Program-made: the position numbers and the translations under genes
Origin: Pseudomonas extremaustralis
GTDB lineage: Bacteria > Pseudomonadota > Gammaproteobacteria > Pseudomonadales > Pseudomonadaceae
NCBI RefSeq assembly: GCF_900102035.1
Contig: NZ_LT629689.1
Coordinates: 682,001-746,000, forward strand
DNA: 64,000 nucleotides
Direction: 5' to 3'
Part shown: in pieces, positions 42,877 through 51,133 of the stretch
Numbering within the stretch: position 1 is the stretch's first letter
Layout of the letters: every line of letters starts with the position of its first letter
The notes under the pieces: generated by a model
What the model saw: only the letters and a program-made list of their open reading frames with translations
Told to the model about the DNA's origin: nothing
The model's database searches: none

Positions 42877-43752
42877 ATGATCAAGGACATGGAACACCAT
42901 CAGGACGATAAGACAGTCCTGCTCGACCACCAGGGCCAAGGTCCGGACTCGCGACCGCTCACCGACTTTGCGGCACCGCCGCGTTTGGAGCAGTTGGGGG
43001 CGCGCATGATTTACGCCGCGCAATCGCCACCGGCCGAAGCCTTCAACATCAGCCTCAATGCGCTGGTGGCCGCCGCCGGCAAATTGCTGTCGGAGGTGGT
43101 GCGGCTCAAGCGCGGCGAAACCCGTGAAGACTTGCATGCGCTCAAAGCACGGCTGACGACCGAGCTGAATAACTTCGGCGTGGTCGCCTCGGGCAATGGC
43201 GCTGAAAACGGCCAGATCTCGTCGGCGCGCTACGTGTTGTGCTCGGTGCTCGACGAAGCAGTGGTCACCACGACGTGGGGCGGTGAAAGCGAGTGGTCGC
43301 AGATGAGCCTGCTCAGCAGCTTCCACAACGAGACCTTTGGCGGCGAGAAGTTCTTCCGGATGCTGGATGTGCTGTTGAAAGATCCGGTCAAGTACTTGTC
43401 CCTGCTCGAGCTGATGTACCTGTGCCTGGCCCTGGGTTTTGAGGGCAAGTATCGCGTGCAACCACGCGGGATGCTGGAACTGGAAGGCATCCGCGACGCC
43501 TTGTATCGCCAGATCCGCCACGTGCGTGGGGATGTGCCACGGGAGCTGTCGCCGCATTGGGAAGGCTTGAATGAGCAGCGTCGCAACCTGGTGCGCATCG
43601 TGCCTGCGTGGATGGTGGCGCTGTTCACCGTGGTCTGCCTGGTGGTGATGTATTCCGGCTTTGCCTGGGTGCTGAACGAACAGCGCGACACCGTGTTGCA
43701 ACCTTACCAGCCCATTGACCCCGCTGCGGTCGTGCCGCAGTCACAGCCGTAA
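42877..43752 (+). CDS. tssL: T6SS inner-membrane protein TssL (DotU/IcmH)
   Basis: This 291-residue protein has the DotU domain (about 50-240: YVLCSVLDEAVVTTTWG, LLSSFHNETFGGEKFF, LELMYLCLALGFEGKY). One C-terminal membrane helix follows (about 250-270, MVALFTVVCLVVMYSGFAW). There is no peptidoglycan-binding OmpA extension, so the system would rely on another anchor or none. It stands between tssK and tssM as in H2-type clusters. Confidence 0.95.
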   Translation: MIKDMEHHQDDKTVLLDHQGQGPDSRPLTDFAAPPRLEQLGARMIYAAQSPPAEAFNISLNALVAAAGKLLSEVVRLKRGETREDLHALKARLTTELNNFGVVASGNGAENGQISSARYVLCSVLDEAVVTTTWGGESEWSQMSLLSSFHNETFGGEKFFRMLDVLLKDPVKYLSLLELMYLCLALGFEGKYRVQPRGMLELEGIRDALYRQIRHVRGDVPRELSPHWEGLNEQRRNLVRIVPAWMVALFTVVCLVVMYSGFAWVLNEQRDTVLQPYQPIDPAAVVPQSQP

Positions 43753-43765
43753 ACAGGGACGTGTG

Positions 43766-46700
43766 ATGAAAGAGCTATTCAAGAAACTCGGCGCATTCCT
43801 GCGCAAGACCTGGGTCTGGACCTTGCTGCTGGTGCTGTCCGTCGCGCTGCTGGTGTGGTTTGCCGGGCCATTGCTGGCGGTGGATGACTACAAATTCTGG
43901 GAAGCCGCGACGGCGCGCTTGCTGACCATCAGCGTGCTGTTCCTGATCTGGGGCCTGACGATGGTGTTCGTCAATTGGCGCGCCGGCATACGGAAAAAAG
44001 CCGTCGAGGACAGCCAGGACGGTCAGGCGCGTCTGGTCCGTGAAGCGAAGATGGACGAGCAGCAAAGGGAATTGAAGGCGCGTTTCAAGGACGCCCTCCA
44101 CACCCTGAAAACCTCGAGCCGCTACCGTGGCCGCAGCGAACGCTGGCGCGGCGATTTGCCCTGGTACCTGGTGATCGGCCCGGAGGACAGTGGCAAAACC
44201 AGCCTGTTGGATTTCTCCGGGTTGGAATTCCCGATCAACAAGATCGATCACAAAACCACTCGCGATACCCAGGGTACCCGGCATTGCGACTGGTATTTCG
44301 CGGATCACGCCGTGCTGGTCGATACCAGCGGCCGCTACTTCAGCCAGGCGGACATCGGTATTGACGGCGGCGCCTGGAACACCTTGCTGCAGCTGCTGCG
44401 CAAACGCCGGCGCAGCCGTCCACTCAACGGGGTGCTGGTGACCATCCCGGTGGAAGACTTCCTCGATAGCAGCGGAGAGCAAGTGAAACTACTTGCCCAA
44501 CAGACCCGTGCGCGACTGTTGGAGGTGCACCAGAAACTGCATGTGGATGTGCCGGTTTACCTGGTGCTGAGCAAGGCCGATCGCCTGCTGGGCTTCGAAG
44601 AGTTCTTCGACCAACTGACCCGTGAAGAAAGCGATCAGGTCCTCGGCGCCAGCTTCGGCAAAGAGCAGAGCGGCACCGACGTGACTGCATTGCGCGCCGA
44701 GTTCGAAGCGTTGCTGCACCGCCTCAACAGCCAAGTGATCATGCGCATGCACCAGGAGCGCAACACGCAGCACCGTGGTCGTATCCTCGATTTCCCCCAT
44801 CAGTTGGAACAGATTGGGCAGAACCTGTGCGTGTTCGTTGGAATAGCATTCAGCGCTGATCGCTACCAGCTTGTCACGCAACTGCGTGGTTTCTACCTGA
44901 CCAGTGCGATGCACCTGGTCGAAAACAAGGAGCAACCCGCCGCGGGTTCAAAACCGGGCACGACCGACGGTGCGCCAGCGACCCTGCACCGTGGCCGTTC
45001 GCGCTTCATTCATCACCTGCTCAGTCGGGTGATTTTCCCCGAGGCCGATCTGGCAGGCCTGGACCAGCGCGAGCGCAGCCGTATCCATTGGGGCCAACGC
45101 GCCCTTTACATGGGGGCGCTGGCTGCCCTGGGACTGTTCGGCGTGCTCTGGGCCAGTGGTTTTTCCGCCAACTATGAGCGGCTGGAGAACCTGCGCAACC
45201 TGGCGCAGAACTGGACGCAGCAACGCTCGGCGCTGGCCGCGCGCGATGATGCGATGGCCGCGCTCAAGACCCTCGACAGCAGCTATGCCGCCACCCAGGT
45301 CTTCCCGAAAAAAGGCGATGTGGGCTATCAGGAACGCACGGGCCTGTACCTGGGCAAGACCGTCAACCCGGTGGTCGAACAGGCCTATGAGCGCGAGCTG
45401 CGCACGCAACTGTTGCCACGGGTGGCCACGCTGCTGGAAGGGCAGATCCGCGCCAGTATGAAGGACCGCGATCGCCTCCTTAACAGCCTGCGCGCCTACC
45501 TGATGCTGAACATGAAGGACCGTCGCGACGTGCCCTGGCTTAAGGAATGGGTCGCGGCCGAGTGGTCCCGACGCTATACCGGCAACACAGCGGTGCAGAA
45601 TGACCTGAACGCGCACTTCGAGCGTTTGCTCGAGCTGCCGTTTCTCCATCCGATCGACGACTCTTTGGTGGCCCAGGCTCGCCAGGTGCTGCGCGGTGAG
45701 TCGTTGGCCACCGTGGTGTATCGCATGCTGCGTGAGCAGGCGCGCAATGTGCCTGAGTACCGTCTGAGCCAACACCTGGGGCCCCAGGGCGCGCTGTTTG
45801 TCGGCACCGATTATGTGATCCCGGGGTTCTATACCCAGCAAGGCTACCAGCAGTATTTCTCGGTGCGCGGCTCCCTGCTGGTCACCGACATCCTGCGGGA
45901 CAACTGGGTGCTGGGCGAAGGCTCGGGCATCAGCGGCATGGACCTGCGTCGCCTGATGGTCGAGCTGGAGCAGCTGTACTTCCGTGATTACGCCAACCAC
46001 TGGAGCGAGGCAGTGGGCCGCGTGGCGTTGCTGCCGATCAACGACTTCGGTGAAGCCGCCGAACAACTGGCGGGGTTGACGTCCGCCAACTCGCCGATTC
46101 TGCAGTTGTTGGTCGAGGTCCGTGAAAACACGCGTTTCCCGGTGCTGGCTGACGATGCCGACGCTGCTGCCGACGCTGCGGGCAAGCTGGTGGAGAAGGG
46201 CGGCAAGGCCGGTAAGCTCGCTGCGGCGGTGGCGGATAAAGCTGCCGGCGCACTGGCGAAAAACTTGCCGGACACGGCGAAAAAATCCCTGCAACGACGC
46301 TTCGAGCCATTGCACCGTTTACTCGATGGTGAAAACGGTCCGGCAGCCGACCTGACCCCGGCGTTGACTGCGCTCAATGACCTGCAATTGCAGATGGCCA
46401 GCCTGGCACGTGCCAGCGCACCGGAACAGGCCGCGTTTGAAATGGCCAAGACGCGCATGGGCGGCCAGCGTGATGCCCTGAGTAACCTGCGCAATACGGC
46501 CGGGCGTTTGCCGCGCCCCGTGAGTGCGTGGTTCAGTGTGCTGGCGGAAGATAGCTGGCGTCTGGTGCTGGGTGATGCCTATCAATACCTCAACCAGCGC
46601 TATCAGAGCGAGTTGTACGGCTTCTACCGCAAGGCAATCAGCCAGCGCTACCCGTTCAACGCCCACAGCGCCAGCGAGGTGGCGATCAGCGACTTCCGCG

Positions 46701-47287
46701 AGTTTTTCAAGGCGCAGGGCATTGCTGAGCGCTTCTTCGACACCTACCTGCGTCCATTCGTCAGTGGCGATCCCGGCAACTACCGCATGCGCAGCGTTGA
46801 TGGCCGCAGCTTGCCGGTCTCGAAGGTGTACCTGGAGCAAATGGCCGCTGCCCAGGTCATCCGCCAGAGCTTCTTCGCCGATAACCCGGCGCAGCCGCAG
46901 GTGCAGTTCAAACTGGAGCCGTACACGCTGGACCCGGTGGTCAGCCGTTCCGAGTTCAAGTTTGGCGACAAGACCATCGAGTACCGCCACGGCCCGATCG
47001 TGCCAGTGTCATTCAAATGGCCGACCGATGCTGAAGACGGTCGTACTAGCCTGGTGCTCGACAAGACAGTCGGCCGCCCCATAGGGATCGAAAAAAACAC
47101 CGGCCCCTGGTCGCTGTTCCGTCTGTTCGACCTGATGCAGACCGAATACCTGACGGGTCGTGATGTGTTGGTGCTCAAGGCCGATGTGGGCGGCCTGCGC
47201 GCCAACTATCTGCTGACCAGCCAGCGCACGCCTAACCCGTTCGACATGGGCGTGTTGCGCACCTTCCGCATGCCGGTGCAGCTCTGA
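43766..47287 (+). CDS. tssM: T6SS inner-membrane protein TssM (IcmF)
   Basis: This 1173-residue protein has two N-terminal membrane helices (WTLLLVLSVALLVWFAGPLL and LLTISVLFLIWGLTMVFV). A cytoplasmic domain with Walker A GPEDSGKTSLL (about 136-146) follows, then a third helix near residue 450 (ALYMGALAALGLFGVLWASG) and the large periplasmic part. The ATG at 43766 is preferred; the longer frame lies in tssL. TssM spans the periplasm to TssJ. Ala and Lys-rich helices near residues 795-835 (AGKLVEKGGKAGKLAAAVAD) form a low-complexity insert. Confidence 0.96.
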   Translation: MKELFKKLGAFLRKTWVWTLLLVLSVALLVWFAGPLLAVDDYKFWEAATARLLTISVLFLIWGLTMVFVNWRAGIRKKAVEDSQDGQARLVREAKMDEQQRELKARFKDALHTLKTSSRYRGRSERWRGDLPWYLVIGPEDSGKTSLLDFSGLEFPINKIDHKTTRDTQGTRHCDWYFADHAVLVDTSGRYFSQADIGIDGGAWNTLLQLLRKRRRSRPLNGVLVTIPVEDFLDSSGEQVKLLAQQTRARLLEVHQKLHVDVPVYLVLSKADRLLGFEEFFDQLTREESDQVLGASFGKEQSGTDVTALRAEFEALLHRLNSQVIMRMHQERNTQHRGRILDFPHQLEQIGQNLCVFVGIAFSADRYQLVTQLRGFYLTSAMHLVENKEQPAAGSKPGTTDGAPATLHRGRSRFIHHLLSRVIFPEADLAGLDQRERSRIHWGQRALYMGALAALGLFGVLWASGFSANYERLENLRNLAQNWTQQRSALAARDDAMAALKTLDSSYAATQVFPKKGDVGYQERTGLYLGKTVNPVVEQAYERELRTQLLPRVATLLEGQIRASMKDRDRLLNSLRAYLMLNMKDRRDVPWLKEWVAAEWSRRYTGNTAVQNDLNAHFERLLELPFLHPIDDSLVAQARQVLRGESLATVVYRMLREQARNVPEYRLSQHLGPQGALFVGTDYVIPGFYTQQGYQQYFSVRGSLLVTDILRDNWVLGEGSGISGMDLRRLMVELEQLYFRDYANHWSEAVGRVALLPINDFGEAAEQLAGLTSANSPILQLLVEVRENTRFPVLADDADAAADAAGKLVEKGGKAGKLAAAVADKAAGALAKNLPDTAKKSLQRRFEPLHRLLDGENGPAADLTPALTALNDLQLQMASLARASAPEQAAFEMAKTRMGGQRDALSNLRNTAGRLPRPVSAWFSVLAEDSWRLVLGDAYQYLNQRYQSELYGFYRKAISQRYPFNAHSASEVAISDFREFFKAQGIAERFFDTYLRPFVSGDPGNYRMRSVDGRSLPVSKVYLEQMAAAQVIRQSFFADNPAQPQVQFKLEPYTLDPVVSRSEFKFGDKTIEYRHGPIVPVSFKWPTDAEDGRTSLVLDKTVGRPIGIEKNTGPWSLFRLFDLMQTEYLTGRDVLVLKADVGGLRANYLLTSQRTPNPFDMGVLRTFRMPVQL

Positions 47288-48015
47288 TGCGATCGGCCAG
47301 CCGTTGGCGCAGCGCGGCGCGTACGGACGCCGGCAAGGTGCGCTCACGTAACGAAGATGCCTTCCTCGACAGCCCCCGGCAGGGGCTTTGGGTGGTGGCG
47401 GATGGCATGGGCGGTCACCAGGGGGGCGATATCGCCAGCCAGTTGATCGTCGCCAGCCTCGCCGAGTTGCCGGTCCAGGCGGACTTCGATGCGCGTCTGA
47501 CCGGTATTCGCCAGTGCCTGCACTGGCTCAATCGGCGCTTGGGCCAGGAGTTGACGGTCGTCGCCGGGCGCTCCGACAGCATCATGGGCAGTACCGTCGT
47601 GGCGCTGTTGGTAGAAGGCAAGCGCGCGGCGTGTGTCTGGGCCGGTGACAGCCGCTGCTACTTGTGGCGCGGGCAGCGTTTGTACCAGTTGTCCAAGGAC
47701 CATTCGTTTCAACAGCAGTTGATGGACGAGCAGGACTACAGCGCCGAGCAGGCCAGGGCGCATCCGTCCGCCCATGCATTGACCCGTGCAGTGGGCGCGG
47801 CGGAGCAACTGACCCTGGATGTGCTGGAACTCGAGGTGCACGCCAGCGATGTGTTTTTGCTGTGTAGCGATGGTTTGTATCAAGGCCTGACCTGCGATGC
47901 GCTGGGCAGCGCCTTGAGTCAGTCTGCGCCGCACGTCGCGCTGGCGCGCCTATTCGATGTTGCGTTGCGCGGCTCGGCACGGGACAACCTGACGGCCGTG
48001 GTGATCCGACAATGA
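47287..48015 (+). CDS. stp1: T6SS PP2C-type Ser/Thr phosphatase (Stp1/PppA)
   Basis: This 242-residue PP2C-family phosphatase has metal-binding motifs RSRNEDAF (near residue 18-26), DGMGGHQGG (39-47), SGSTVVALL-like MGSTVVALL, CVWAGDSRCYLWR and RDNLTAV. It starts on the last base of tssM's stop (TGATG). With the kinase it forms the threonine phosphorylation switch acting on Fha. Confidence 0.94.
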   Translation: MRSASRWRSAARTDAGKVRSRNEDAFLDSPRQGLWVVADGMGGHQGGDIASQLIVASLAELPVQADFDARLTGIRQCLHWLNRRLGQELTVVAGRSDSIMGSTVVALLVEGKRAACVWAGDSRCYLWRGQRLYQLSKDHSFQQQLMDEQDYSAEQARAHPSAHALTRAVGAAEQLTLDVLELEVHASDVFLLCSDGLYQGLTCDALGSALSQSAPHVALARLFDVALRGSARDNLTAVVIRQ

Positions 48016-49025
48016 CCAACGATGCGCCATCTGTCGATGACCTGCGGATGAACGAAGAGCAGGACGAGAAACTGACCTACTTTGCGTTCGTCCAGTCCCT
48101 CAACGCAAAACCGCGCACGGCCGTTGCCGCGTCGGCCCCGACCAAGGCTGGCTTGGAAGCATTGCCCGAGCTGCTCGCCGGTCGTTACCGCATCGAACGC
48201 CTGTTGGGTGCCGGTGGCATGGGCGTGGTTTACCGCGCACGGGACCTGTTGATCGAGCAGTTTGGCGCTCCCGACCCCTATATCGCGCTGAAATTCCTCA
48301 GCGAAGCATTTTCCGAAAGCCCTGACGCCAGCGCGCTGCTCTACAGCGAATTTGCCCTGACCCGGCATCTGCGCCATGACAACGTCGTGCGCCTGCACAG
48401 CTTTGAAGTGGACACCGAGTACCAGCGCGCCTTTATCACCATGGAACTCATGCGCGGGCTGACCCTGGACAGGCTGTTATGCGAACGCCCACTTGGCCTG
48501 CCCTGGAACGAGCTGCGCGGGATCGTGCTGCCGTTGCTCGATGCCTTGGCGTACGCCCATGCGCGCGGCGTCACCCATGGTGACATGAAGCCAAGCAACG
48601 TGATGGTCAGCGAGGAGGGCGTGCGCGTATTCGATTTCGGTCTTGGCCAGGCGCAGGAAGGCGTACTGCGTGGCCTGCCCCGACTGAGCCGTGATCGCTT
48701 CAACGCCTGGACCCCCGGCTACGCCGCCCCGGAAACGCTCGAAGGTCAGCCGCTGGCGACCAGTGCCGACCTCTACGGCGTGGCCTGCGTGATCTACGAG
48801 TTGGCGGGCGGCAAGCACCCCTTTCGCCGCCTGCCGTCGACCCAGGCCCGGGATGAGCGCCTGGAGCGCGACCTGCGAGCGCCCGCGCATTTACCCAAGC
48901 ACTGCTGGCCGGCCTTGCGCTCAGCATTGGCTTTCGAGGCGGTGGAGCGAACCACTGCCACTCAATTGCGTGACGCACTGGGCGCCACGTCAACTTTGCG
49001 GCAACGCCTGCGATTCTGGACGTAG
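48012..49025 (+). CDS. stk1: T6SS Hanks-type Ser/Thr protein kinase (Stk1/PpkA-like)
   Basis: This 337-residue protein has a kinase domain of about 260 residues. The Gly-loop is LLGAGGMGVVYRA (65-77), the catalytic lysine Lys94 is in ALKFL, the catalytic loop is HGDMKPSNVMV (189-199) and the DFG is at 208-210. The usual HRD is HGD, so the arginine that pairs with activation-loop phosphate is missing. This often marks kinases active without loop phosphorylation. There is no transmembrane segment or periplasmic sensor domain, unlike PpkA of the H1 system, so it is closer to Stk1. Overlaps the phosphatase by 4 bp. Confidence 0.93.
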   Translation: MTNDAPSVDDLRMNEEQDEKLTYFAFVQSLNAKPRTAVAASAPTKAGLEALPELLAGRYRIERLLGAGGMGVVYRARDLLIEQFGAPDPYIALKFLSEAFSESPDASALLYSEFALTRHLRHDNVVRLHSFEVDTEYQRAFITMELMRGLTLDRLLCERPLGLPWNELRGIVLPLLDALAYAHARGVTHGDMKPSNVMVSEEGVRVFDFGLGQAQEGVLRGLPRLSRDRFNAWTPGYAAPETLEGQPLATSADLYGVACVIYELAGGKHPFRRLPSTQARDERLERDLRAPAHLPKHCWPALRSALAFEAVERTTATQLRDALGATSTLRQRLRFWT

Positions 49026-49037
49026 AGGGAGCACATC

Positions 49038-51080
49038 ATGTTCAACTCATCCAACGAAACCCACTTCAGCCTCACCATCGAAAACTTCACCGGCGACCTG
49101 CAAGTGCTGTCGTTCACCGGCACCGAAGGCATCAGCCAACCCTATCGCTTCGACGTCGAACTGGTCAGCGAAAAAGCCGACATCGACCTGGAAAAACTCC
49201 TGCACAAGCGGGCATTCCTGGCCTTCGACCCACAAGGCCACGGCATACACGGCCAGGTCTACCGTGTCGCCCAAGGCGATGCCGGCAAGCGCCTGAGTCG
49301 CTACAGCCTCTCTCTGGTGCCACACCTGCAATACCTGCATCACCGCACCAACCAACGTATTTATCAGCAGATGTCGGCGCCGCAGATCATCGCCTTGATC
49401 CTCGAAGAGCACGGCATCCAAGGCGACGCCTACCGCTTCCACCTCGGCCAGCCGTGCCCGGATCGCGATTACTGCGTGCAATACGACGAAACAGACCTGC
49501 ATTTCATCCAGCGCCTGTGTGAAGAAGAAGGCGTGCACTACCACTTCCAGCACAGCACCCGCGGCCACGTCTTGGTGTTCGGCGACGACCAGACCGTCTT
49601 TCCCAGACTCGGCCAACCCACCGCCTACATCCAAGGCAGCGGCCTGGTGGCCGACGAACCGGTGATCAAAGGCTTCAGCGTGCGCCTGGCCACCCGCACC
49701 GGTCGCGTGACCCGTCGCGACTACGACTTTGAAAAGCCCAAACTGCAACTCGAAGCCGACTACAAACCCCACGGCGATGACCCCGGCCCGGACCTTGAAG
49801 ACTACGACTACCCCGGCCGCTTTCTCACACGCGACCGTGGCAACGTCCTCAGCCAACGCGCCGTCGAGCGCCACCGTGCCGACTATCAACAGGCAGAAGG
49901 CTGGGGCGACCAGACCACACTGACCAGTGGCCACTTCCTGCCACTCTCCGATCACCCACGTAAAGCCTGGAACGACCTGTGGCTGCTGACCCACGTCACC
50001 CACGAAGGCAAACAGCCCCAAGTCCTCGAAGAATCCATCACCAGCGACACCACCGACAATAAGGACGATTTCCACCAGGGCTACCGCAACCGTTTTCTCG
50101 CCACGCCGTGGGACGTGTTCTACCGCCCACCGCTGAACCATCCCAAACCGCGCATCCTCGGCAGCCAAAGCGCCGTGGTCACCGGCCCCGAAGGCGAAGA
50201 AATCCACTGCGACGAACACGGCCGCGTCAAAGTGCAATTCCACTGGGACCGCGAAGGACGGGGCGACGACAAAAGCAGTTGCTGGCTGCGTGTTTCCAGC
50301 AGTTGGGCCGGCGCCCGCTACGGCGGCATCGCCATCCCCCGCGTGGGCATGGAAGTGCTGGTGACCTTCCTCGAAGGCGACCCCGACCAACCGCTGATCA
50401 GCGGTTGCCTGTACCACAAGACAAACCCCGCCCCCTACCCACTGCCGGCGAACAAAACCCGCACCGTATTCAAAACCCTCAGCTCACCGGGCGGCAGCGG
50501 CTTCAACGAACTGCGCATCGAAGACAAAAAAGGCGCGGAACAAATCTTCCTGCACGCCCAGCGCGATTGGGACGAAAACATCGAGCACGACCAAAAGATC
50601 CGCGTCGGCAACGAACGCCACGACACCGTAGAGCAGAACACCTACACCGAACTCAAGGCCGAAGAACACCGCATCACCCACGCCGACCGCAAGGTGGAAG
50701 TGCGCATGGACGACCATCTGAGCATCGTAAAAAACCAACACGTGAAAGTGGGCATGGCGCAGTTGGTGAGCGCGGGAAACGAAATTCACCTGAAGGCCGG
50801 CGAGAAGATCGTCATCGACGCCGAGATGGAACTCACGGTGAAAGCCGGGGGCAGTTTTATCAAGGTGGATGTGGGTGGGATCGCAGTGATGGGGCCGGAG
50901 GTGAAGGTGAATGCGGGCGGTTCGCCGGGGAATGGGACGGGGATCGGGATCAAATCGCCGATGTTGCCGGGGGCGGCGGATAGGGATCAGGCGGGAAGTT
51001 TGATGGCGCGGGCGTTGGGGAATGCGGGGGGTGAGAAAACGAAAAGTAAGCCTAAACGCAAGGCCCACTTTTCTGGTTGA
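49038..51080 (+). CDS. vgrG: T6SS spike protein VgrG (TssI), effector-linked copy 2
   Basis: This 680-residue protein has the same domain plan as the vgrG at 22393-24438. The two have diverged N-termini (here MFNSSNETHFSLTIENFTGD) and C-termini (here a beta-helix end ELTVKAGGSFIKVDVGG and a basic tail KSKPKRKAHFSG). The middle is nearly identical. It is the last gene of the core operon, 12 bp after the kinase gene. The effector at 51134 follows after 53 bp and is probably its cargo. No DUF4123 adaptor is encoded between them. Confidence 0.95.
   Translation: MFNSSNETHFSLTIENFTGDLQVLSFTGTEGISQPYRFDVELVSEKADIDLEKLLHKRAFLAFDPQGHGIHGQVYRVAQGDAGKRLSRYSLSLVPHLQYLHHRTNQRIYQQMSAPQIIALILEEHGIQGDAYRFHLGQPCPDRDYCVQYDETDLHFIQRLCEEEGVHYHFQHSTRGHVLVFGDDQTVFPRLGQPTAYIQGSGLVADEPVIKGFSVRLATRTGRVTRRDYDFEKPKLQLEADYKPHGDDPGPDLEDYDYPGRFLTRDRGNVLSQRAVERHRADYQQAEGWGDQTTLTSGHFLPLSDHPRKAWNDLWLLTHVTHEGKQPQVLEESITSDTTDNKDDFHQGYRNRFLATPWDVFYRPPLNHPKPRILGSQSAVVTGPEGEEIHCDEHGRVKVQFHWDREGRGDDKSSCWLRVSSSWAGARYGGIAIPRVGMEVLVTFLEGDPDQPLISGCLYHKTNPAPYPLPANKTRTVFKTLSSPGGSGFNELRIEDKKGAEQIFLHAQRDWDENIEHDQKIRVGNERHDTVEQNTYTELKAEEHRITHADRKVEVRMDDHLSIVKNQHVKVGMAQLVSAGNEIHLKAGEKIVIDAEMELTVKAGGSFIKVDVGGIAVMGPEVKVNAGGSPGNGTGIGIKSPMLPGAADRDQAGSLMARALGNAGGEKTKSKPKRKAHFSG
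50001..50629 (+). repeat. Inverted repeat arm 2, shared vgrG segment
   Basis: Plus-strand partner of 22859-23487. The arms enclose about 26.5 kb holding hcp, the regulatory region and the whole T6SS core. Homologous recombination between the arms would invert that block and swap the N-terminal and C-terminal ends of the two VgrG proteins. Confidence 0.85.
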
Positions 51081-51133
51081 CACACACCAACGGCACGCAC
51101 TGCCACTAAGGATCAGACTTCAGGTAATGGGCA

